Shown here piece by piece: positions 1 to 12,400 of a DNA stretch of 64,000 bases. The position numbers and the translations under genes were made by a program. Every line of letters starts with the position of its first letter. The first letter of the stretch is position 1. This DNA is from Amyelois transitella (Eukaryota > Arthropoda > Insecta > Lepidoptera > Pyralidae): the NCBI RefSeq assembly GCF_032362555.1, contig NC_083534.1, positions 1,020,001 to 1,084,000 on the forward strand. The letters are read 5' to 3'. The notes under the pieces were generated by a model. The model was not told the DNA's origin and did no database searches. It was given only the letters and a program-made list of their open reading frames with translations.

Positions 1-210
1 GCAGCGGTAGTACGCTTGTCTGTGACACCGAAGGTCCCGGGTTCGAATCCCGGTCAGGGCATGATGAGAAAAGAACTTTCTCTGATTGGCCTGGGTATTG
101 GATGTTTATCTATATACCTAAGTATTTATTATAAAATATAGTATCGTTGAGTTGGTATCTCGTAACACAAGTCTCGAACTGACTTCGAGACTAACTCAAT
201 ATAAAAAAAA
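1..210 (+). repeat. tSINE, 5' end cut by window edge
   Basis: Starts inside the A box (GCAGCGGTAGT) and keeps the B box GGTTCGAATCC, the body ending CTAACTCAAT and a poly-A run. Lies in the Ide intron left of exon 18. Confidence 0.85.
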
Positions 211-305
211 AAAAAAAAATATACCCACACTAACGTAGGTTATATATAAATATATATGTCTGTACCAACACTAATGTAGGTAACCGTATGAACTACAACA
301 CCCAC

Positions 306-432
306 TTGCCCTCCACCCGGTCCGCTATCTTCAAGGCGCGCTCCCTCGTCAGGTTGCCATACATAAGCCCCTCGATGTGAACTCGGCGCATCATGGACGA
401 TGCGAACTCCGTCAGCTGATCCAGAGTCATGC
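306..432 (-). CDS. Ide: Ide exon 18 (last exon in window)
   Basis: Encodes [20 protein letters not shown] and then [26 protein letters not shown] acceptor at 433-435 and GTGGGT donor, phase 2 out, so at least one more exon lies left of the window. Confidence 0.9.
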
Positions 433-3400
433 CTGGTTATAAATATATATATCACACATACATACATACATATGATCACGTCTCCATCCCTTGCGGAGTA
501 GACAGAGCCAACAGTGTTGAAAAGACTGATGGATGGGCCACGTTCAGCTGTTTGGCTTGATGATAGAATTGAGATTCAAATAGTGACGGGTCGCTAGCCC
601 ATCGCCTAAAAGAGGAATCCCTAGTTTATAAGCCTATCCCTTAGTCGCCTTTTACGACATCCATGGGAACGAGATGGAGGGGTCCTATTCTTTTTTTTTA
701 TTGGTGCCGGGAACCACACGGCACACATAAATGTATCTATACTAATATTATAAAGCTGAAGAGTTTGTTTGTTTGTTTGAACCCACTAATCTCAGGAACT
801 ACTGGTTCGAATTGAAAAATTATTTTTGCGTTGTAGACCATTTATCGAGGAAAGCTTTAGGCTGTATAACATCACGCTGCAACTATAAGGAGTAAAGAAA
901 TAATGGAATATATGAAAAAAGCGGACAAAATTCCTTGAGGTCTTCAATGATAACTATTCTACGCGGACGAAGTCGCGGGCACAGCTAGTATACTATATGT
1001 GCCGTGTGGTCCCCGGCACCATTAGAAAAAAATATAGGACCACTCCATCTCTTAGCCACGGATGTCGTAATAGGCGACTAAGGGATAGGCTTGTAGACTT
1101 GGGATTCCTCTTGTAAGCGATGGGCTAGCAACCTGTCACTATTTGAATCTCAATTCTATCATTAAGTCCTACAGCTGACTGTGGTTTTTCAGCCGTTTTA
1201 GGACTGTTGGCTCTGTCTACGCCGCATGGGATGTAGACTTACGAAAGGTAAGATTTTAGTTGGTCAGACATTTGATTTGCATAAACTAGTAACTAAAAAT
1301 TGAATATTTATATATTTTATTGATTATTTGATTAGTATGTTTCGAGACCCAGCTGTTCATTGACTGCTGCAGTGTAGTTTGTTCCGCCGCTTCTTCTACA
1401 CATGCGCTTTGGAAGCGATGTTTTTAGATATAATTAGATTTAATTGATGCGACGTCAATAAGTGATACCTTGTATCCAATTTTTATCTATTCAAGTATTT
1501 ATTATAAAATACAGTATCGTTAAGTTAGTATCTCGTAACACAAGTCTCGAACTCACTTCGAGGCTAACTCAATCAGTGTAATTTATCCCGTATATATATT
1601 TATTTATTGTTATAATTTAGAAAATAAATCTATTCAAAATATTCGTTAAAACAACATACATAGATACATACATATGGTCACGTCTATATCCCTTGTGGGT
1701 TAGACAGAGTCAACAGTCTTGAAAAGACTGACAGGCCACGTTCAGCTGTTTGGCTTTATGATAGAATTGAGATTCAAATAGTGACAGGTTGCTAGCCCAT
1801 CGCCTAATAGAAGAATCCCAAGTTTATAAGCATATCCCTTGTCGCCTTTTACGACATCCATGGGAACGAGACTGGAGTGGTCCTATTTTTCTTTGTATTG
1901 GTGCCGGGAACCACACGGCACGGTATAGTAATACCTAATATAATACTTTTAGGTGAGGTCCTATTATTTTTTCTATTAATGCATCAACAACAGTTAGTTA
2001 GTTAGTTAGTTATAAAACAACTCACTCTCAGCCGAATCCAGCAGTTGACATCGGGTCCATACCACGTCAGATAACACAACGGCTTGTTGATACACCGCGT
2101 GCTGGAACAAAATAATTTTTATGCATTGTCAAAATGCCCGCGTCTTCGTCCGCGTGGAATAATTATTTCGGGCTTCATTGAAGCCCTCAATGATGAATAA
2201 TTTTCCCCAGTTTATTTTTCACATTTTCCATTATTTCTTCGCTCCTTATAGTTGCAGCGTGATGTTATATAGCCTAAAGTCTTCCTCCATAAATGGTCTA
2301 TTCAACGCAAAAACAATTTTTCAAATCGAACCACTAGTTCCTGAGATTGGCGCGTTCAAACAAACAAACAAACTCTTCAGCTTTATAATATAAGTGTAGA
2401 TATATGACACTTATGTACTTACATATATTGTTTTACCATATAAATAACTAGATGTGCCCGCGACTCCGTCCGCGTGGAATAGTTATTTTGTGCATCTCAA
2501 TGATGTTAAGCCCTCAAGGGTCAATAATATTCACCGTTTTTTTTCTTTTTCATATTAGTACTAGAGGCCGCCCGCGACTTCGTCCGCATGGAAACCCTAT
2601 CAATCCCGCGGGAACTCCGGGATAAAAAGTAGCCTATGTGTTATTCTGGGTCTTCAGCTACCTACATACCAAATTTCATGGTAATCGGTTCAGTAGTTTT
2701 TGCGTGAAAGTGTAACAAACATCCATACATCCATACAAACTTTCGCCTTTACAATAGTAGTAGGATAGATTATCACCTGATAGGGCTGTTCAGCTTCGAA
2801 GTTCTTGATGTTCCTGATGTGGTTCTCCTTCATGATATCGAACCTCTGCGGGTCGGGTTTGAAGTCGACCACGTGATCTATAATCTTATCCAGCAACACA
2901 TGCTGTTTATCATCGTAGCCTTCAATTATTATCTGTAATGAACATATATACATATATATATAAACACGTCTATATCCCTTGCGGGGTAGACAGAGCCAAC
3001 AGTCTTGAAAATAATGTAGTTTGTTCCGCCGCTTCTTCTACACATGCGCTTTGGAAGCGGTAGTGGTTATAATTAGTTCAATATAATTAGTAAAAATTTT
3101 CTCATCAATATGTGCATTTCTGCTGGTATTTATCCTGATAAACTTAAACCAACTATTATAAAACCACTACATAAAAAAGGGGATAAAAAAATTATGTCTA
3201 ATTTTAGGCCAGTGGCACTTGGAACAATTTTTACAAAGATTTTTGAAAAATATTTATATGACTCCATATACAATTACTTGACTAAATATAAAATTTTATG
3301 TGACGAACAAAAGGGATTTAGAAAGAATAAGACAATTAGTATGGCGATATATGATATGCTGGACATTGTAATGAAAAATGTGGATAAGAGGAACCCTGTA

Positions 3401-6400
3401 TGCGTAGTGTATACCGATATGACACAAGCATTTGACTTTGTTAATCGCAATAGACTATTGAACAAATTAAATACGTACGGCATCAGAGGAAATGTATTAA
3501 ATTTAATAAAATCTTACTTAGATAACAGAAGCCAATGCGTGGAAATAACCAGTATTTGTCCCAAAAAAAAGCAAGAAATCAATCATCTGTCAGGATATAG
3601 AATAAACAAGTTCGGCGTTCCTCAAGGAAGCGTCCTTGGGCCGCTTCTGTTTCTCATTTATATTAATGATTTACCTCAAAAAGTACAGCAAAAAATGGTA
3701 CTATTTGCAGACGATAGCACTGCAATTATTAAATGTGACGACCCGAAGGAGTACGAATATGACATAAATAATACAATAAATGATATAATTCAATGGTTAG
3801 AAACTAATAATTTAAAAATTAATTTAATGAAAACTAAAGTTATGCAATTTTACAATAGAAAAATACCACCTAATCTTAACATACAATATAATAGTCAAAA
3901 TATTGACGAAGTTCAAACGACAAAGTTCCTTGGCCTTACTGTTGACAGTCAATTATCATGGTCTTCTCATATCGAAGAAGTATGTAAAAAACTAAACAAA
4001 TCGGCTTATGCGTTATTTAGGATATCTAAAAAAGTTAAATTGGAAGCTGCATTGGTGGCTTATCATGGTTTAGTCACCCCTCATTTAAACTATGGTGTAA
4101 TATTTTGGGGTAATGCGGTAGAAGTTAACAAAGTCTTCAAGGCCCAAAAAAGATGTATCAGATCGATGTGTGGACTGAAATCTAGAGACAGCTGTGTGCC
4201 TATGTTTAAAGCACATAAAATGTTAACATTACCCAGTATTTATATATTAGAAGTTTGTCTTTTTGTAAAATCTAATCCCCACTTGTTTACAAAAATAGCG
4301 GACATAAGAATGAGGCCAGATCGTGTGAGACCTCAATACCAGCAAAAGTTGGTTATTGGAGGACATCATAAATCTTTGATAAGTAATAATGTGATCGGGA
4401 TGGCTCCTAAGATTTTTAATAAATTGCCAGATAGTTATAAGACCGAAGATTTAGTGACATTTAAAAAGACAATTAAACAGCTTTTAATAGAAAGATGTTA
4501 TTACAGTGTTAAAGATTTTCTACAAGACAATTTGACATAATAATTCGATTTAATTTATATAATTCTTATTTTTGATGTGTGTACTGACATTTTCAATTTT
4601 ATTTTAATTTTTATGTTGACTTTATTTTATATAAATGTATGTAATTAATTATTGTACGTCTGTAAAGACAGGACTCAGTGGTACTCTATACAATTATATT
4701 ATCTTTTTACCTGTGCTCCACAATAAATAGATTTGATTTGATTTGATTAGATTTAAATTATGTGACGTCAATAAGTGATACCTTGTATCCAATTTTGAAA
4801 ATAAATCTATACTATTCTATTCTACATATAATCACGTCTATATCCCTTGCGGGGTGGACACGAGCCAACAGCATTGAAAACACTGACCGGCCACGTTCAG
4901 CTATGTTCGGCTTTAAGATAGAATTGAAAAAATTCTATTTTTTTTTTCTTTCCCATGAATGAACCACTCCGTCTCTTTCCCACGGTTGTCGTAAATAACG
5001 ACTAAGGGAAAGGCTTACATACTTAGGATTCTTTTTAAGGCGATGGGCTAACAACCTGTCACTATTTGAATCTCAATTCTATCATTAAGCCAAATAGCTG
5101 AACGTGGCCATTCAGTCTTTTCAAGACTGTCGGCTCTGTCTACCCCGCAATGGATATAGACGTGACCATATGTATGTATTTTTTGGCTCTGTCTACCCCG
5201 CAAGTAGGGATGTAAATCGGTAATTTTACCCTGGTAAAATTCGGTAAAAAACGATATACGACGTAATTTTTGGTATTTTACGGTAAAATACGGTAAAATT
5301 TGGTAAAAAATGTTTTAAACGTAATTACGTTGGCAAAACTTTAAAATACAGAATTGTATATATTTGCTTGCTTACTTGTTTACTCTGCTATAGATTTATA
5401 GATTTGAATGAAATTTTACGGAGATACGAGCAGTTTTTAATTGAAAATAATAAAATATTTCAAATGTGAGAATGATTAATTCAATAAACATAATAATGAT
5501 TAATTATAAAAACAAAATTCTTTTTTTATTCTTTATGTTAAGTTCAAAAAATCGTTTTTATAAAAATAAATTATCATTTTATGTTTTATTGTCTGCGTTA
5601 GATTTTACGTTTTCATTATATTTATTCTTATAAACTTAGGGCTATATACTTGGGCTTCTTCATTTAGGCGAATGGATTGTCACTATTTGAATCTCAATTC
5701 TATCATTAAGCCAAACAGCTGAACGTGGTCATTCAGTCTTTTCGGGACTGTTGGCTCTGTCTACCCCGTAAGGGATATAGACGTGACTATATGTATGTAT
5801 GTAAATTCTAAATGTCGTAAACATGGAAAATGTAAATGTAATGTAAAAAAAAATCTCGTCGTAAGTCACTCGTAATTTTACCGTAATATATATAAATTAC
5901 CGTAAAATACGCGTATTTTACCGATGATTTCAGTAAAATTACGTAATTTTACAACCCTACCCGCAAGCCATATAGACGTGACCATATATATGTATGCGTG
6001 TTTTTTCTCCCCTTTTCCCCTTAACAAATCGCACCAAACATTTACGAATGCACAACTCACGCTTATCCCGTACTTGGCGTTGCCGACGCTCCACCTGAGG
6101 CCGGCGAGTTCTGCCGCGTAAGCGAATTGTTGCAACGAATCCCTCAAGAGCAACACCCACACGGAAGTCAGACTGCACGCTAATGGCTCAGAGTAGGCTA
6201 GCGGACTGAAATTAATATAATACAATACGATTTAATACAATACAATTCAATACAAAACAATTACATTCAATACAATACGATTCAATACAATTCAATTTAA
6301 TACAATATAATTCAATACAATTCTCAATCTCAATTCTTTCATTAAGCCAAACAGCTGAACGTGGCCTATCAATCTTTTCAAGACTGTTGGCTCTGTCTGC

Positions 6401-9400
6401 CCCGTAAGGGATAAAGACGTGATCATATGTATGTTAGTCTTGTAACTCACTCACCTGACCAGGTCGAAGGTCATCACAGCTTTGGGCAGGTGGAACTCTC
6501 CGTCTTTTTTGAACCACAGTCTCATCAATGGCGTATCCTGACAAAAAAAGGGAACAATAATGTGACAGTGCGGAAGAGGAATTCCAAGTTTACAAGTTAA
6601 TGTACCTTAGTCGCCTTTTACGAGTACGATAAGAGATGGAGTGGTCGTGTTCTCTCATTTTTATACTTATATCGGCGCCCGGGAACCACACGGCAGAGTT
6701 TAAAATAATTTACAAGTGCATGTATATATGTATGTATATTATATGTAATACATAATACATATAATCACGTCTATATCCCTTGCGGGGTAGATAGAGCCAA
6801 CAGTCTTGAAAAGACTGATAGGCCACGTTCAGCTATTTGGCTTTACGATAGCATTAAGATTCAAATAGTGACATGTTGCTAGCCCATTGCCTAAAAGATG
6901 AATCCCAAGTTTATAAGCCTATCCCTTAGTCGCCTTTTACGACATCCATGGGAAAGATATGGAGTGGTCCTATTCTTTTTTGTATTGGTGCCGGGAACCA
7001 CACGGCACACATACATATATACATACATGCATACATATAATATATATGTATAGTATATAATATATATGTATAGTGTCGTGTGGTTCCCGGCACCATATGT
7101 ATGTATGTATATATGTATGTATGTATGTATGCACGTATGTAAGTACGCATGTATTTATGTATGTATGTATGCACGTATGTAAGTATGCATGTATTTATGT
7201 ATGTGTGTATGTGTGTATGTGTCTGACCTTGAGTATGACGGGCGCGGCGCTGTGGGCGGTGACGTCATCGCCGGCCTCCAGCTCCAGGCGCGCGGGCACG
7301 AACTCGTTGGGGGGGGGCAGGTGCAGTTGGGGGCACAATTTCACCGATTGCCATTCCTGTGGAAAGATTATATATGATACTAGAGGCCGCCCGCGACTTC
7401 GTCCGCATGGAAACCCTATCAATCCCGCGGGAAATCTGGGATAAAAAGTAGCCTATGTGTTATTCTGGGTCTTCAGCTACCTACATACCAAATTTCATGG
7501 TAATCGGTTCAGTAGTTTTTGTGAAAGAGTAACAAACATCCATACAAACTTTCGCCTTTATAATAGTAGTAGGATGTAGGTACAGCTGTATTTTGTTCTT
7601 GCCTATTTTATAATCGGGCAAAAAATTTAAATTTGAAATTTAAATATGATTGAATTTGAATTTTGTACAGCGTTAAAAAAGTAGCGTAAAAAATATTATG
7701 ACGTTTTGAACACACCTACGTTGTTAGACAACAGTGAACTTTGTACAAAAGCAATAAAGCTCATATTGACTCAACGTTATAGTAAGATAACTTTTGGGGC
7801 TGTTTTAAGGGTTTTTCACTCACTCTCGCATTAATAATGTTAGTGGTAAATAGCGCGCTATTGCAAGTGTCGGTAAAACAGCTTTGTGTAAACATGTAAT
7901 GGCGTCCAGGACGGTCGGTAAAACAGTGCACGGTTGAACAAAGCTAGATATTTAATCTTACCTTTATTTTGTTCGGCTCTATATCCTCCTGCAGATATTT
8001 GGTGCCGTACCATTTCTCTGTTTGTGTACATTTATCTCCGAAACATCTAGAAAAACATACATCACATAAAATATTCTAAATGGGTAAGTGTGTCTGTCTT
8101 TTAGGTTTTCACGACTAAACATTTACACCGATATTTATGAAATTTGAATGATAAGTAAGGAGGTAAATGCTTTATTGTTCACTAAAAGAGTACATTACAA
8201 ATATAAAACAGTAGTGCAGTACAAAGGCGGGCTTATCCCTGAGTGAGATCTCTTCCAGCCAACCTGACAATAAGAGGATCGCATATTGAGGCAACAGTTC
8301 ACGAGATGATGGTTCAAGGTTCAACCTTTGCAGGGGTACTAAATCGATCCAATACGGGTTAGGTTCCCCTGCAAAGGTTGCGGAGGTCGGACGGGAGTCG
8401 CTTCGTGTGAAAACCTGACTCACCCAATCCAGGGTCCATGGTCAAAGGCGCACCCCGGGCTCCTCTCCAGAGTGGTGAGGATGCGACCGGGACTAAAGCC
8501 AGGAGGATGTTGAAGACTCACTTGGCCACGAATCCCACACGACCATTACATACATACAAATATAATGTAATGTAATGTGTAAACAGTATAATGCAAACAC
8601 AAATACTAGAACAGGAGCACTCCATCTCCTTCCCATGGATGTCGTAAAAGGCGACTAAGGGATAGACTTATTAACTTGAGATTGGCTAACTGTCTATTGC
8701 TAATCTAATTGATTTACTGAAGATGGCGAAACAAAAACTATGTTTTTTCTTAGTTTTTTATGATTTTTTTTTTATTAATCACTTATTCGACGTTTTAATT
8801 TAGACGTCACATCAATTAAATCTAATTATATCTACTACCGCTTTCAAAGCGCGCGTGTAAAAGGGACGGCGTGACAAACTACACTGCACCATTTTCATCG
8901 GACTTCAATTTACAAATTAACCAGAACATTACGGAATCAGCATTCTTAGGCAGCTAAACGAAATATGCACATTCCCTTAATCGCCACTTACTTGGCAACG
9001 ATTCCCACACGGACGTTCTCCGGTGTGAGTAAATCCAGCAACTCCTCTATGAGGTCTGGGCGCCATTCCGTCATGATGTAATATGCGCTCAGTACGTCTT
9101 CCATTGGGAAATCCTGACAGAGGAAAATAATATTACGGGTTGGCTCAAAAAAAAGGAATTAAAAAACAATAAACAATATCATGGGTTGTCATTTCAGCAT
9201 GATAAAAGACATTAATATTTAAGAATTAAAAACAAGAAACAATATCATGCGCTGACATGACAGCATAATAAAAGACGTCATTATTTAATAATATTTATGT
9301 TCCTACACCAACCAATGATTCAGTGACCATCAGATCCGAAGATTCATGTATCGGTCACCCATCTCACTCCTGACCATAGTTAGAGGCACTCAACTCACCT

Positions 9401-12400
9401 GCAACATGTGTACATGGCCCGTGACCATATTCCTCGGGTCCTGCACGTCTTTGAACCTGAACTCCATGGCCATGAGGTCCCTTTGTTCCTCCCACACCCA
9501 CCGCTGGGGTCCCTCTTTGCGAAGCATTGCTATATACTGCGAAGAAATACAATTATAAGTACCCGGTTGAGCGAGCTTTGCTCGGTCTACCAGAGATGGC
9601 GCTGATATAGTTTCTTAAAACGCGGTTTTTTAAATGTTTATATAACTTGGGAACCGAGCTTTTCTCGAACCTAGGACCTTGATAAATCGATTCCTTGAGC
9701 CGAACAGCCCCTAATCTGTAACTTTCATGAAAATCGTTGGAGCCGTTTCCGAGATCCTGATTATATATATACAAGAATTGCTCGTTTAAATATATTAGAT
9801 AGACTAGCTGTGCCCGCGACTTCGTCCGCGTGGAATAGTTATTTTGGGCATCATATTTATTTTTGCAAACATCCTCCTCGGCTTTATCAATTATAGCTGC
9901 TAATTGTTATGCGACTTGGCGACGACTTGGCCCGCATCATTACCCGCGACGGAACGGAGACCGTATAGTGAGATGAGAGGCCTTTGCCCAGTAGTGGGAT
10001 CTTACCGGCTGATACTTTACTTTAAAATAGTAATATCTTCTAAGATGTTCATTGAAATTAAGTGATATCAAAGACAGTTGTGTTTACAATTTAATACTCA
10101 TAATTAACAACAATCTTAAAAGATAGACATAATCAGTTTAAAAGTAGGTAAGAGGAAAAACTGACAAACATACAAAGAAAGTATTATAAGTAGAATGATA
10201 CCTATCTATATGTAGGAAGTAGGATAGAGCAGGGCGATCGAAAGATGCGGGGTGGGGGGCGGTCAGGCGGTCACGCGTATTAGAAAGAACGCTGGTTCGC
10301 CGTATTAAATGTTTCGCTGCAAATTGCTTATAACGACTATATCTCAAAACCTATTCGTCTGATTTATATACTGTAAATGGCAATTTTAGTCTACATGAAA
10401 AGCCGAAAGTAATAAACATATTTATTTGGATAAGGATTAATACTGAATTAAAGAAAATTGGTTTCAAAATAACTTATGTTTATAATGAAAAAATAATCTT
10501 CAAAAATGAACATAAAAGTGGTTATTGTAAGTAAACCTTAAGAGATAGATATATGCTCTCGCGGACTTTTTTGTGGCAAAAAATTAGTACTTCACATCTT
10601 TAGTACATTGTTTTACTATATCTTTGTTGGTTTGCGCAGCGTTCGCGTGGAAAGCTCGCAGATGGCCGACTCATTCAACTTTCACCTGCATTGTTGACGT
10701 TTCCAGTAGGAAATCCGGGATAAAATGTAGCCTATAGCCTTCCTCGATAAATAAGACTATCTAACAGTGAAAGAATTATTCAAATCGGTTCAGTAGTTTC
10801 TGAGATTAGCGCGTTTAAACAAACAAACAAACAAACAAAACAAACTCTTCAGCTTTATAATATTAGTCGTAGGAAATCCGGGATAAAATGTAGCCTATAG
10901 CCTTCCTCGATAAATAGACTATCTAACAGTGAAAGAATTATTCAAATCGGTTCAGTAGTTTCTGAGATTAGCGCGTTTAAACAAACAAACAAACAAACAA
11001 ACAAACAAACAAAACAAACTCTTCAGCTTTATAATATTAGTATAGATAAATAAAAAAAATAACCAAAGAAGTTGCATGTGCAAGTCGAATACTAAAAATA
11101 TATAATACCACATCGTCAGAATCCCAAGTTTACAAGCCCATCCTTTAGTCGCCTTTAACGACATCCACAGGATAGAGATGGGAGTGGACCCAATTTTTTT
11201 TTCCTATTAGTGCCTGTAACAACACGGCACTGTGATTTCATGTACCTATAAAATCAGTCAAAAAAAAACTTACTGTTGGCTCTGTCTACCCCGCAAGGGA
11301 TATAGACGTGACTATATGTATGTATGTAAATGAATATTACTCTCACCTGGAACACCAATTCGATGATATCGTCTATATGGTCCACCCCGTCTTCGGTCAG
11401 GTCGACTTGGACCCCGAAGAATGCGAACCCCCTACCGCCCACACGAGTGCCGCCCACCAAACTGATTGTAACGGTGATAAATAAATTCATTTTATCATTT
11501 GGAGTTGTAATTACTAGATAGTAGGTATTTATTTCTACACTAGCTGTGGCCACGACTTCGTCCGCGTGGAATAGTTATTTTGGGCATCATTGAAGCCCTC
11601 AAGGAGGAATAATTTCCCCCGTTTTTTCTTATTCACATTTTCCATTATTTCTTCGCTCCTTATAGTTGCAGCGTGATGTTATATTGCCTAAAGCCTACCT
11701 AGATAAATGGTCTATTCAACGCAAAAATAATTTTACAATTCGAACCAGTAGTTCCTGAGATTAGCGCGTTCAAACAAACAAACTCTTCAGCTTTATAATA
11801 TTAGTATTCAATGATGACCAAAATAAATAGTGTCTAATAAACTTGAGATTGTGTAACAAGAAAAATTTATAATTCTTCTTCTTCTCCCTCCTGGCCTTTA
11901 GTCCCGGTCGCATCCTCACCACTCTGGAGAGGAGCCCGGGGTGCGCCTTTGACCATGGACCCTGGATTGGGTGAGTCAGGTTTGCACCGAGTCTCTTTTA
12001 AAGTTTATATATATCTTCTGTAACATTAACCAAACTAGTGGAATGAGTTAGTCTCTGCCTACCCCTCTGGGAAAGAGGCGTGATTTTATGTATGTATATA
12101 ACATTAACATGTTACAAAAGATTAATACCTGTTACACCACCCCCTGGCCTTCAATTCTGACAGCAAACTGCCGGGGCCTTCGTGTCCGAGCAGATTTGAC
12201 AGGTAATGTCCGGGCTGAAACAAAAATGTCACTCGTTATTCATTCACTAATTTATGCATTCACTCATTCACTTATTTACTCATTCACTTATTAACTCTTT
12301 CGCTTATTCACTTATTAACTCTTTCGCTTATTCACTTATTCACTCTTTCGCTTATTCACTCATTCGCTTATTCACTCATTCGCTTATTCACTTATTCAAT

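Larger units (their letters stand above)
5181..6000 (+). repeat. G element 3' fragment split by hAT element
   Basis: GGCTCTGTCTACCCCGCAAG before and CCATATAGACGTGACC after the insertion at 5205-5959. Confidence 0.8.
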
